Below, piece after piece: positions 34,911 to 42,400 of a stretch of 64,000 nt of DNA; the stretch's first letter is position 1, and every line of letters begins with the position of its first letter. Source of the DNA: Halanaerobium hydrogeniformans (GTDB lineage Bacteria; Bacillota; Halanaerobiia; Halanaerobiales; Halanaerobiaceae); assembly GCF_000166415.1 (NCBI RefSeq), contig NC_014654.1, positions 1,612,001-1,676,000 of the forward strand, written 5' to 3'. The notes beneath the pieces are model-generated. The model had not been told where the DNA came from. It saw only the letters and a list, made by a program, of their open reading frames with translations, and made no database searches. The position numbers and the translations under genes are program-made.

Positions 34911-34986
34911 TGGTGGGCGAAACAGGGCTCGAACCTGTGACCCCCTGCTTGTAAGGCAGGTGCTCTCCCAACTGAGCTATTCGCCC
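34911..34986 (-). tRNA. tRNA-Val (UAC)
   Basis: Acceptor GGGCGAA with encoded CCA, anticodon loop CTTACAA (anticodon TAC), 76 bases. First of the five-tRNA cluster. U34 tRNAs of this kind are substrates of the TrhP/TrmR pathway in Bacillus. Confidence 0.94.
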
Positions 34987-35029
34987 ATCTGCAGTAGATT
35001 AAAAAACAATTACTGCGTCAGCAATAACT

Positions 35030-35058
35030 AGTATATATAAAAAGCAGACTCAAGTCAA
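35030..35058 (-). promoter_or_regulatory. Sigma-A promoter of the five-tRNA cluster
   Basis: Minus strand TTGACT (35053-35058), 17 bases, TATACT (35030-35035), about 40 bases before tRNA-Val (UAC). Confidence 0.85.
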
Positions 35059-35150
35059 AAACATTAATAGTTTATTAGACGCATTTAAAAGCTTTTAAGA
35101 ATAATATACTCCTTTATACTCGATTAATCTAGTGCATACAAATTTTTCTT

Positions 35151-36014
35151 TTAATCTACAAACTCTAATTCAATACTGTCATTTTCTCTTAAATAATTCA
35201 GTATCTCTGTTGCTAAGACAGGGCTAATATCTGTTTCGACTGAATTATATGTATTAACAACCGTATTATATAAATCCCTTACATTAAAGAGAAAATTATT
35301 ACCTCTAATTCTTTCTACTACTGCATTTATAACCTGTCTCTGTCTCTGCAGGCGAGTATCATTATCTAAGTCCTTCCAGCGTACAAAGTTTAAGGCTTCT
35401 TTACCAGATAAAAGATTATTACCGGCCCTTAAATTTAAACCCAGGCCTGGGACTCTCAGCTGCTCATCCAAAGTTATCTGTACTCCTCCGAGCTCATCAA
35501 TTACTTTTTCAAAACCGGGAAAATTTAAATAAAGATAATAATCAAAGTCCCTGGACTTTGCCTGAGCTACTTTAGTGTTTAATTCTCTAAAATCAAAATC
35601 TTTTAAAGCTCTATTTTGATATTCCATAGTCTCATCAACTGTCTCGATAATAATTACTTCCTGTTCAGGTCTAATTTTAACTATCATAATTGAGTTAGCT
35701 TCAACCTCATCAAGTTCTTTATCATCTGTATCATCTAAACCAACAAATAATATATCTAATTCCTGTTCAAAAGTAGTATCATTTAAATTCATCAAACCCA
35801 ACAGTCTGTCAATTAAACCTGGATCTTCTTGAAGTTGATCTCCCCCAACAATTAAATCATCATCTACAGGTTCTATTCCTCTTTCGAGATAATAACCTGT
35901 ATAAGCAATAAATAAAATAAGCAGAGCTATTAAAGCAATCCCCAACCATTTGTATTTATTATTTTCTTTTTGATTTTCTTCTTTTTGATTATTTTCTGGA
36001 TTTTTTTCTGCCAA
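35151..36014 (-). CDS. LytR-CpsA-Psr (LCP) family protein
   Basis: LCP enzymes attach anionic glycopolymers from lipid carriers to peptidoglycan. This 287-residue protein has a charged cytoplasmic tail, one membrane span ('WLGIALIALLILFIAYTGYYL'), and an extracytoplasmic LCP domain with 'LDILFVGLDD', 'ANSIMIVKI', and the arginine-rich 'LSGKEALNFVRWKDLDNDTRLQRQRQVI' that binds the lipid pyrophosphate. TTG at 36014 is taken as start because GGGAGG lies 9 bases upstream; the ATG 84 bases further out has no ribosome site. No cell wall polymer genes are nearby. Confidence 0.85.
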   Translation of the reverse strand: MAEKNPENNQKEENQKENNKYKWLGIALIALLILFIAYTGYYLERGIEPVDDDLIVGGDQLQEDPGLIDRLLGLMNLNDTTFEQELDILFVGLDDTDDKELDEVEANSIMIVKIRPEQEVIIIETVDETMEYQNRALKDFDFRELNTKVAQAKSRDFDYYLYLNFPGFEKVIDELGGVQITLDEQLRVPGLGLNLRAGNNLLSGKEALNFVRWKDLDNDTRLQRQRQVINAVVERIRGNNFLFNVRDLYNTVVNTYNSVETDISPVLATEILNYLRENDSIELEFVD

Positions 36015-36174
36015 TGTAATTGACCTCCCTATTAATGAACTCTTGTCTCTATAAATTATATTCGTGATTATTAGCTTAATTCCTGCATATTTGGGCATTC
36101 TTAATGATTTTATCTACTTTCGATATCTTTAGACAAATTTTTAAAATTAATCAACAGGAAATTTCCAATTTCTA

Positions 36175-36202
36175 TTGACAAAGAAATAATTTATGGTATA
36201 AT
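36175..36202 (+). promoter_or_regulatory. Sigma-A promoter of tRNA-Leu (GAG)
   Basis: TTGACA (36175-36180), 16 bases, TATAAT (36197-36202), immediately upstream of the tRNA. Confidence 0.88.
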
Positions 36203-36217
36203 TTATAATTGTGATGA

Positions 36218-36305
36218 GCCGAGGTGGCGGAACTGGCAGACGCGCAGCGTTGAGGGCGCTGTGGGCATTTTGTTCGTGTGGGTTCGAGTCCCACCCTCGG
36301 CACCA
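36218..36305 (+). tRNA. tRNA-Leu (GAG)
   Basis: Acceptor GCCGAGG/CCTCGGC with encoded CCA, anticodon stem CAGCG around TTGAGGG (anticodon GAG), class II variable arm, 88 bases. Single-gene transcript with its own promoter and terminator. Confidence 0.95.
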
Positions 36306-36327
36306 TTTTAATTTAATAAGTTAATTT

Positions 36328-36371
36328 CCCCCAAGTTTACCCTGGTAGTGCAGGTTTCTTGGGGGTTTTTT
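36328..36371 (+). terminator. Intrinsic terminator of tRNA-Leu, copy 1 of a repeated terminator
   Basis: CCCCCAAG pairs with CTTGGGGG, enclosing a CCTG/CAGG inner hairpin, followed by six T. The same element with one base change recurs at 54461-54503. Confidence 0.92.
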
Positions 36372-36408
36372 GTTTCTAATGTAATTGATCTTTTAAAATA
36401 AATCACTA

Positions 36409-36530
36409 TTCAAAACTATCCTGTAATTCTTCTTCAAGTTCATCGACTCCTTCTTCAACTTCTTCTCGCATTTCTTCCTCGGTGGTTGGATCATCATAGC
36501 CTTCTTCTGATCCTCCACATCCTGCTAAAG
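36409..36530 (-). pseudogene. 5'-truncated small lipoprotein gene
   Basis: The minus strand encodes 'SLAGCGGSEEGYDDPTTEEE' and a further acidic helix ending 'EELQDSFE' and a stop. The Leu-Ala-Gly-Cys lipobox is intact. However, the preceding frame, though open, lacks an ATG, a ribosome site and a hydrophobic signal peptide, reading instead 'KIYRKDKICISFKNI'. The beginning of the gene seems to have been replaced. Confidence 0.55.
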
Positions 36531-36717
36531 AACCAATATTTTTAAAGCTTATACAAATTTTGTCTTTTCTATATATTTTGAATTGAGCTATCTCCCCTAT
36601 TCTTAACCGAATTTGATTGTAATTTTAGTGCTGCAAGCTTAGAATTAATATGATAAGATTATATTAACTAGCAAAGTATGATTTTATATTTTAATCTATT
36701 TTTAGGAGGAGATTAAA

Positions 36718-37317
36718 ATTTATAAGAAACTTTTAATTATTTTGTTGATATCATTAATTATCGGTGGATGTGTCCCTGATGAAAGAGAAACTGTTAATTT
36801 AAAAGCTTATTTACCATTACAAGAAGGAATGACATATAATTTTACTGGTGAAGGACCAATTCATCCTGGTTTGGAAAGAGAAATTATGTTCACAGAAAAC
36901 TCGTATGGACAGATTTTAGATAAAGGTACTGGTACAAATATAGTTTTAGTTTATAAAGTTGAAGAAAATCGAATAGTAAAAATATTTGCAGAAGCCGAAT
37001 TTTATGACGAAAATAATTTAATTAAAAAATTAGAAGAGGAAGCTGAAGTTCAAGAGGTGATTTTACAACTACCGCTTGAAGAAGGTGCTACCTGGGAAAC
37101 AAATGATAAAAAACGACGAATTGTTTCTACCGATAAAGTTATAACTGTACCTGCTGGAACATTTTATGATGTGATACAAATAAAGATTACTTCTCTTAAT
37201 CAAGAAAATAACAATAAAAGCTATCATTATTATGCTAAGAACATCGGTTTAATCAAACAAAAGACTATTGGAGAAAATTTCGAAATTACACTTGAATTAG
37301 AGTTTTATGGGCTTTAA
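36718..37317 (+). CDS. Predicted lipoprotein of unknown function (possible ATT start)
   Basis: About 199 residues. The N-terminus reads (I/M)YKKLLIILLISLIIGGC, a lipoprotein signal with lipobox IIGGC. The mature part is beta-rich with 'LPLQEGMTYNFTGEG', 'LPLEEGATWETND' and 'TVPAGTFYDVIQIKI'. This pattern occurs in secreted proteins in which a well-behaved 'PAG.F.dv..I' strand recurs, but no family with a known function was recognised. The consensus AGGAGG (36704-36709) is 8 bases before an ATT codon where ATG would be expected; the next candidate, TTG at 36742, would cut away the charged start of the signal peptide. Confidence 0.65.
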   Translation: MYKKLLIILLISLIIGGCVPDERETVNLKAYLPLQEGMTYNFTGEGPIHPGLEREIMFTENSYGQILDKGTGTNIVLVYKVEENRIVKIFAEAEFYDENNLIKKLEEEAEVQEVILQLPLEEGATWETNDKKRRIVSTDKVITVPAGTFYDVIQIKITSLNQENNNKSYHYYAKNIGLIKQKTIGENFEITLELEFYGL

Positions 37318-37411
37318 GTCTTCTCCCTGTTTTACTGCATAATTTAAAGCTTGCATTAATTGCTCATCTAAAATTATGATCTTTAGTTTCTTTTTAATTT
37401 AAATATTACAT

Positions 37412-38134
37412 TTAGCTACTTTCTTCTCTAGCATTATTCGCTTTAAAATCAGTGCTAAACTCATCTATTTCTAATTCTATATTATCTATCTTTTTATGCT
37501 TAGAGTACTTAGCTATCAAATCATATAACATTTTAACATCTATCCCTTTGATTTGTAGATAAGCAGTGATTTTTAAAACATCATCTTGAATAAAATTACT
37601 GGATATATGCTTTATATTTCCACCACTCTCTTTAGCTATTTTTTCTAAACAAGACGTCCCTTCTCTTAAATCAGAATCATTAAATATAATAGTAATTTTA
37701 CATTCAGAATCTCTAAAATTATTATGTTTACCAACAAATTTTTCCTGGAAATAACGCAAGCCAAGATGAGAAATGAGTACAACAAGAGCACCTATAATAG
37801 CTTCTTTCAAATATCCAGCTCCCGCTAATACTCCTGTAGCTGCACTGCACCATAATGTAGCAGCGGTATTTAAGCCACTAATGCTAAATCCTTTTTTTAT
37901 TATAACACCTCCACCAAGAAAACCAATCCCAGAAACTATTGAAGCCCCAACTCTAGTCGGACTACTTTCTTCTGGAAACATCATTGAAAATAGAACATAT
38001 AGTGCTGCTCCCAAAGCAACTAAAGTATTTGTTCTAATTCCAGCCATTCTTTTGCGCCATTCTCTTTCGACACCAATAATAACTCCAGCCATCAAAGCTA
38101 CCAAAAGCCTTATAACAAATTCCCAAATTTCCAT
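37412..38134 (-). CDS. mgtC: MgtC/SapB family magnesium-related membrane protein
   Basis: A 240-residue protein with an N-terminal membrane domain of about five helices carrying the MgtC signature: 'GVIIGVEREWRKRMAGIRTNTLVALGAALY' and 'VGASIVSGIGFLGGGVIIK', then 'GLNTAATLWCSAATGVLAGAG'. A C-terminal ACT-like cytoplasmic domain follows (about 145-230). MgtC proteins support growth in low magnesium and modulate ATP synthase or ion transport in pathogens. The M-box riboswitch and terminator directly upstream show magnesium control. A GGAGG ribosome site precedes the ATG. Confidence 0.92.
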   Translation of the reverse strand: MEIWEFVIRLLVALMAGVIIGVEREWRKRMAGIRTNTLVALGAALYVLFSMMFPEESSPTRVGASIVSGIGFLGGGVIIKKGFSISGLNTAATLWCSAATGVLAGAGYLKEAIIGALVVLISHLGLRYFQEKFVGKHNNFRDSECKITIIFNDSDLREGTSCLEKIAKESGGNIKHISSNFIQDDVLKITAYLQIKGIDVKMLYDLIAKYSKHKKIDNIELEIDEFSTDFKANNAREESS

Positions 38135-38220
38135 ATTACTTCCTCCCTACTATTACCAAAGGTATATCTCAAAAACTTATTTTTATCTATGATACATTGA
38201 GATACTTCTCTTTCACCTAC

Positions 38221-38254
38221 CAAAAAAAAATAAAGAACTCACAAGGAGTTCTTT
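38221..38254 (-). terminator. Riboswitch-controlled terminator before mgtC
   Basis: AAAGAACTC and GAGTTCTTT pair (38232-38240 with 38246-38254), followed by A and nine T on the minus strand. It forms the expression platform of the M-box. Confidence 0.9.
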
Positions 38255-38275
38255 ACTAACAATGATTAACTATCA

Positions 38276-38440
38276 GCACCCAACTCCTCGTCTAAGCTTT
38301 AGCACTGTATGACATAGACTATATTAGTCAGCTATCTTAGATAGGCCTTAATTCGGTCTGCTATCTGTTCTACCCATTGGTGTCTCTGGACATTTCTGGG
38401 CAATAGCTTATCTCCATACAGGAGCCTCACTCAACAATTG
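38276..38440 (-). promoter_or_regulatory. M-box (ykoK) magnesium riboswitch
   Basis: The minus strand carries the conserved blocks in order: GTGAGGCTCCT, CTATTGCCCAGAAATGTCCA, GAGACACCAATGGGT, GTGCTAAAGCTTAG and GAGTTGGGTGC. These match the M-box aptamer consensus closely. With high magnesium the downstream terminator should form and mgtC be off. Confidence 0.94.
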
Positions 38441-38463
38441 GATATATAAATTTTCTATTCTAT

Positions 38464-38492
38464 ATTATATATATATTAGAAGAATATGTCAA
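38464..38492 (-). promoter_or_regulatory. Sigma-A promoter of the M-box/mgtC transcript
   Basis: Minus strand TTGACA (38487-38492), 17 bases, TATAAT (38464-38469), about 20 bases before the aptamer. Confidence 0.88.
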
Positions 38493-38550
38493 GAAAATTT
38501 AATTTTTTTGTTTTACATAGATTTTTACAAATATATAACTCAATTGTTAA

Positions 38551-39381
38551 TCAATACATCCTTCTATACAGTAACTGGATATTTCGATCCAGCAGAATAT
38601 TAATATTTTCCATATCTTCTGATCCTTCACTATAGTCAAGATGGTTTCCCTCAAAATTAATAAAATCACCCTGACCTAATCCTTCATTTTCAACTAAAGG
38701 TGAGATATCAGAAACATTATTATAGCCAAAAGATAAAATTTCTAAAGCAGCAATTTCTGCTAAAGGTGAAATATCTTCTACCTGATTATGAACAAAAAAT
38801 AATTCTTTTAAATTATCTAATTTAATTAAAGGTGAAATATCTTTAATTTGATTCCGATCTAAAATTAGTCTTTCTAAATCTTTTAACTTAGCAATTTCAC
38901 TAATGTTGGTTAACTGGTTATTACTTAAATTTATGCTCTTTAAATTACTTAATTCTTTCAATGGAGAAATATCATTAATTCTATTATCTCCTAAAGTTAA
39001 GACTTCTAATTTATCTAATTCAGCAAGTGGGGTTATATCTGCTATATTATTGCTTTGTATATTTAATTCTTTTAAATCTTCTAATTCAACTAAAGGTGAT
39101 AAATCTTCTATCTGGTTTTGACTTAAAATTAGCGTTTCTAATGCTACCAAATTGTCTATTCCTTCTAATGATTCTATTCCTTTGCTTACAGCATGCAGTT
39201 CTTTAATATCTTTAATTTCATCTTGATAAATTGCACCTGATGATTTATCTATGTTTTCTCTAACTGCCGCTTCTAAATTAGGATCTTCAAATTCAGCTTC
39301 TTCTCCCCTCATAATTCCACATCCTGAAACTAATAAAACTATTGATAAGCAAGCAATTAAAAACAATAATTTTTTCCTCAT
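38551..39381 (-). CDS. Leucine-rich-repeat lipoprotein, copy 1
   Basis: A 276-residue lipoprotein: signal peptide ending in lipobox VSGC (Cys 21), an N-terminal cap with 'FEDPNLEAAVRENI' as in internalin-like proteins, then about eight 21-22 residue LRRs of the form 'L..L..L.L..N.I.DISPL.' (about 70-240), and a C-terminal cap ending 'LLYRRMY'. It should sit on the outer face of the membrane and bind a protein or polymer. It is 20 bases downstream of a YibE/F gene. The near-copy at 47678 is identical in the first 130 residues but for one change, and has about 30 changes in the central repeats. Confidence 0.85.
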   Translation of the reverse strand: MRKKLLFLIACLSIVLLVSGCGIMRGEEAEFEDPNLEAAVRENIDKSSGAIYQDEIKDIKELHAVSKGIESLEGIDNLVALETLILSQNQIEDLSPLVELEDLKELNIQSNNIADITPLAELDKLEVLTLGDNRINDISPLKELSNLKSINLSNNQLTNISEIAKLKDLERLILDRNQIKDISPLIKLDNLKELFFVHNQVEDISPLAEIAALEILSFGYNNVSDISPLVENEGLGQGDFINFEGNHLDYSEGSEDMENINILLDRNIQLLYRRMY

Positions 39382-39401
39382 TTTCTCACCTTCTTTTGAG
39401 T

Positions 39402-40583
39402 TTAATCTTCTTTTTTAGAAAAAAAGTAATCTTTAATGCCAAATAAAGAGAAATCTGTCTCTATACTATAAATCCAGGCTGCAAAAATGGTAGTAATTGG
39501 TGCTACTAAAACTATGCCTATACTGCCAGTTAATATTCTTAATATCTCTGATACAATCAATCTCAAATTCATTATTCTGACAAAACTTGCTTCTCTAGTC
39601 ATAAAGGCCATAAATAAAGTCATATAACTACCGATATATGCTAATAGTAAAGTGGTTGTCATTGTCCCGATTACCGCACTTCCAACATTAAAGCCCGATT
39701 TTGCTAATTCGAAAAAGCTAATATCCGGTTTTCTTAACTTGATTTCTTTTATAGTTGCAGCCATATCCATCGCTATATCCATTGCTGCCCCAGAAGCACC
39801 TATAACTACAGTAGCAAAAAATATATCTCTTATATTTAAATGCATATAACCAGCAAATAATACCTCTCCTACATAAGGAACAGAAAGACCATCTAAGGCT
39901 AAACGATTACCAAAAAAAACTACTACTCCAATGGTAATAAACAAACTGCTGACTGTCCCAACAAAAGCTGAAATACCTTTTTTGGTAAAACCGGCAATTG
40001 AAAAAACAATTAAGGCAGATAAAATTACCAAAACGAAACCAGAAAAATATAAAGGGTTTAAGCCATCTAACAAACCTGGAATTAGTAAATTCCAGATTAT
40101 ATATACACTTCCTGCAAAAGAAATTAAGGCTCTTAAGCCAGTATAACCAGCATATAATAATAACAATAACATAAAAAAAGCCATTAATATAAACGTCCAA
40201 TTTTGCCTATAAACATCTAGAGCTATTGCTCCTGCTATTTGACCCTCAGCAGTTTCAAAAAGGCCTACTATAATTTCTTCACCTTCGCTGAAACTATAAT
40301 CCCAGGCTAAACTACCTACTAACTGATTAGTGGCTCTAATTTGTTGACCTTGAAATTTTCCATCTTTTAATTCTACTTCAACAAATTGATTACCAAATCT
40401 AGTGATTCCGCTTCCCTGTACATCTCTATCATCTGTTTCTAAAACGACCCCTCTAGCTTCTCGACTAAATTCTTCATCACCAGGTCGATGGAAATAAAAA
40501 CCGGCTAATATAGCAATTAAGATTAACCCAATAATTAATGATATCATTCTCTCTTTATTTAAAAGCAGCTTTTTGCTCATCAA
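39402..40583 (-). CDS. YibE/F family membrane protein, copy 1
   Basis: A 393-residue integral membrane protein. One N-terminal span (about 13-30) is followed by an extracytoplasmic beta-rich region (about 35-125, 'RFGNQFVEVELKDGKFQGQQI') and then about seven spans typical of YibE/F proteins. Conserved features include 'YAGYTGLRALISFAGSVYIIWNLLIPGLLDGLNP', 'GASGAAMDIAMDMAATIKEI' and 'FNVGSAVIGTMTTTLLLAYIGSYMTL'. Function is unknown; some members sit near transport or signalling genes. It lies between an alkaline phosphatase gene and an LRR lipoprotein gene in both copies of a duplicated block. A GGAGG-type site precedes the ATG. Confidence 0.85.
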   Translation of the reverse strand: MMSKKLLLNKERMISLIIGLILIAILAGFYFHRPGDEEFSREARGVVLETDDRDVQGSGITRFGNQFVEVELKDGKFQGQQIRATNQLVGSLAWDYSFSEGEEIIVGLFETAEGQIAGAIALDVYRQNWTFILMAFFMLLLLLYAGYTGLRALISFAGSVYIIWNLLIPGLLDGLNPLYFSGFVLVILSALIVFSIAGFTKKGISAFVGTVSSLFITIGVVVFFGNRLALDGLSVPYVGEVLFAGYMHLNIRDIFFATVVIGASGAAMDIAMDMAATIKEIKLRKPDISFFELAKSGFNVGSAVIGTMTTTLLLAYIGSYMTLFMAFMTREASFVRIMNLRLIVSEILRILTGSIGIVLVAPITTIFAAWIYSIETDFSLFGIKDYFFSKKED

Positions 40584-40745
40584 ACCCCTCCAATATTAGC
40601 AGTTATATGTATTGTGAACCTCTCCACCTAAATCAAAACCAAGATTTAGAGGGAGCTTCTAACTGCTTCATATAGATTAAAGTTCAACCTATATTACTAG
40701 GTCAGTTTACAAGATGTTTGGCTTTTAAGTTTTGCTCCTAATAGC

Positions 40746-42063
40746 TTAGGATACCCTTAATCTTGAAGGATTGTCCACAAATCCATTATCTCTCGCCTCT
40801 TTGATAGGTCTGAGAATACATTTATCGTTATGGTATTTACGAAGTATATTAAAACTACCATTCTGATCAGCATTAATTAATAGGCCCTCGTTAGTTTTAA
40901 AGAGACCTCTAGTAATTCTTCTGGATTTATCATAGTTACTTTTATTTATTTTTTCCAGATCTACTGAACTACATCCAGAAGTATAGCTTTCATCAATTCC
41001 AACAACTTTGATACCTTTTAGTTTAGCTTTGTATTCAATTAATTTTTTTAATCTCTGGATCGGTATTTGGACAAAAGATTTAAGTTTGCTGCATTGTTTA
41101 ATATTTTTTATATCTCCAATTACAATAGTTTCTACTTGATTTTCAATTGCTAAATCAACTATTTTGCAGCTAGCTTTATGGAGATAATCTCTAATATAAT
41201 TTCTTCTCTTTAATCTCAGATATTTTATTCGTTTAGTATCTCTAATTTTACTGGTAGCTAACTGCCTCATTCTAATGCTTTGTAGTCTGGCAATTTCTTT
41301 ATTAAAATAAGAATTTTTGGATTTAATAGTTTTACCATTGATAATATAACAATCAGAATTGTTTTTAAATGTTAAAGTAGCCAAATTATCAAGACCTAGA
41401 TCTACTGCCATTATGTTAGATTTCTTATTTTCTTTTGCCTCTTTAACTTTGTAGATGATTAGTAGATACCATCTTTTAGAAATACGGTCCTGCTTAATCT
41501 TTATCTGCTGGACAGCATCTAAATCTATAATGCTTTGAACTGCTTCAGGCAGCTCAAAATTAAGAAGGCCAAATCGAATACGGTCATACTAAAGCTTTCC
41601 TTGCGTATTATAAATTAAAAGCTTTAGTGACCTTCACATTATATTTAGATTGTATCTTTTTAGATAAGGATAAGAGTAATTTATTATCTTTAATTCTAAC
41701 AGCCAGATTGGTAAAAATTATTTCACAGGGATTACTGTTCATATGTTTAAAATTCGGTGACCCTGGCTGACCTTTATATTTTTGAGGATTCTTTTTATAA
41801 TCTTTGAGAGAATTAAAAAAACTTTTCCAGTCCTTAGCTAACTGCTTTAATGCCTGCTGTCTGTTATGGGAGTGAAGGTAGTCATTATGCCAGTTATTTT
41901 TATATCTAGTTTCTAATTCAGTATAGACAGCTTTTACATCTTTATTATTTTTAATCTGATAATTGACTGTATTATATAATTTAGAGCAATGCCAGGCTAA
42001 TTCATTAATTATTACTAATTGCTTATGGCTTAATTTAGGCTTGAATTTAAATGATAATCGCAT
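40746..42063 (-). pseudogene. tnpB: tnpB (IS605 OrfB), frameshifted
   Basis: The N-terminal part (41608-42063, 'RLSFKFKPKLSHKQLVIINE') ends at a TAA. The C-terminal part, open from about 41588 in another frame, holds the RuvC-like pieces 'MAVDLGLDNLATLTF', 'ETIVIGDIKNIKQ' and 'INADQNGSFNIL'. A frameshift and stops separate the two, so full-length TnpB is not made. The zinc ribbon is replaced by the 'CSSVDLEKINKSNYDKSRRI' variant seen in one branch of the family, so RNA-guided cleavage activity is doubtful even before the break. Confidence 0.88.
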
Positions 42064-42142
42064 TGATTTTTCACCTCCATCCTACTATAATTATATCATA
42101 CATATGTTTGCTTGTAAAAGAAAAAATGGAGGTTTGATCTTT

Positions 42143-42263
42143 ATGAATAGAGACTTAAATAACAATTATCATTCTGTTTATAGTCTACAATATCATTATT
42201 GTATCTTCTGGTGGTGCTACTATTGAGACAATTAAAAAGTATATTGAAAATCAGAATAAATAG
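42143..42263 (+). pseudogene. tnpA: tnpA (IS200-type Y1 transposase) remnant
   Basis: The frame begins 'MNRDLNNNYHSVYSLQYHYC', the start of a TnpA, and after an internal deletion the region ends 'SSGGATIETIKKYIENQNK', its usual C-terminus. The catalytic HUH and Tyr motifs are gone. Divergent from tnpB, as in IS605. Confidence 0.75.
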
Positions 42264-42325
42264 CCAATTTATCTCCACCCAATGCATAGCTTGGATGGAG
42301 TTTTCTTAGCAGTTTTAGATAAAAT

Positions 42326-42369
42326 AAAGTTAGCAGGCAGCCCAATTATTAGTCTACCTGCCAACTTTG
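42326..42369 (-). terminator. Terminator after alkaline phosphatase, copy 1
   Basis: AAAGTTGGCAGG pairs imperfectly with CCTGCTAACTTT around a long loop. In this copy the natural T-run is joined to the IS605 end. Confidence 0.6.
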
Positions 42370-42400
42370 AAATTTAGCATTTAATATTCACTATATTATT

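Larger units (their letters stand above)
40614..42325. mobile_element. Degraded IS200/IS605-family element
   Basis: Comparison with the second copy of the flanking genes (49708-49762) shows that this block is an insertion between the YibE/F gene and the phosphatase terminator. Its ends are GTGAACCTCTCCACCTAAAT on the left and GGATGGAGTTTTCTTAGCAG on the right. Subterminal hairpins can form (CTAAATC/GATTTAG). It holds a broken tnpB on the minus strand and a tnpA remnant on the plus strand. The 130 bases after tnpB would be the place of an omega RNA. Confidence 0.8.

Noticed and set aside
36585-36605. tRNA gene starting GGGGAGATAGCTCAAT on the minus strand
   Set aside because: Only the first 16 or so bases resemble a tRNA; no anticodon arm or T-arm follows.
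40746-41411. Functional TnpB nuclease
   Set aside because: The frame is broken from its N-terminal half by stops and a frameshift.
42119-42226. Small plus-strand gene after tnpB
   Set aside because: It is the N-terminal piece of a deleted tnpA, not an independent gene.
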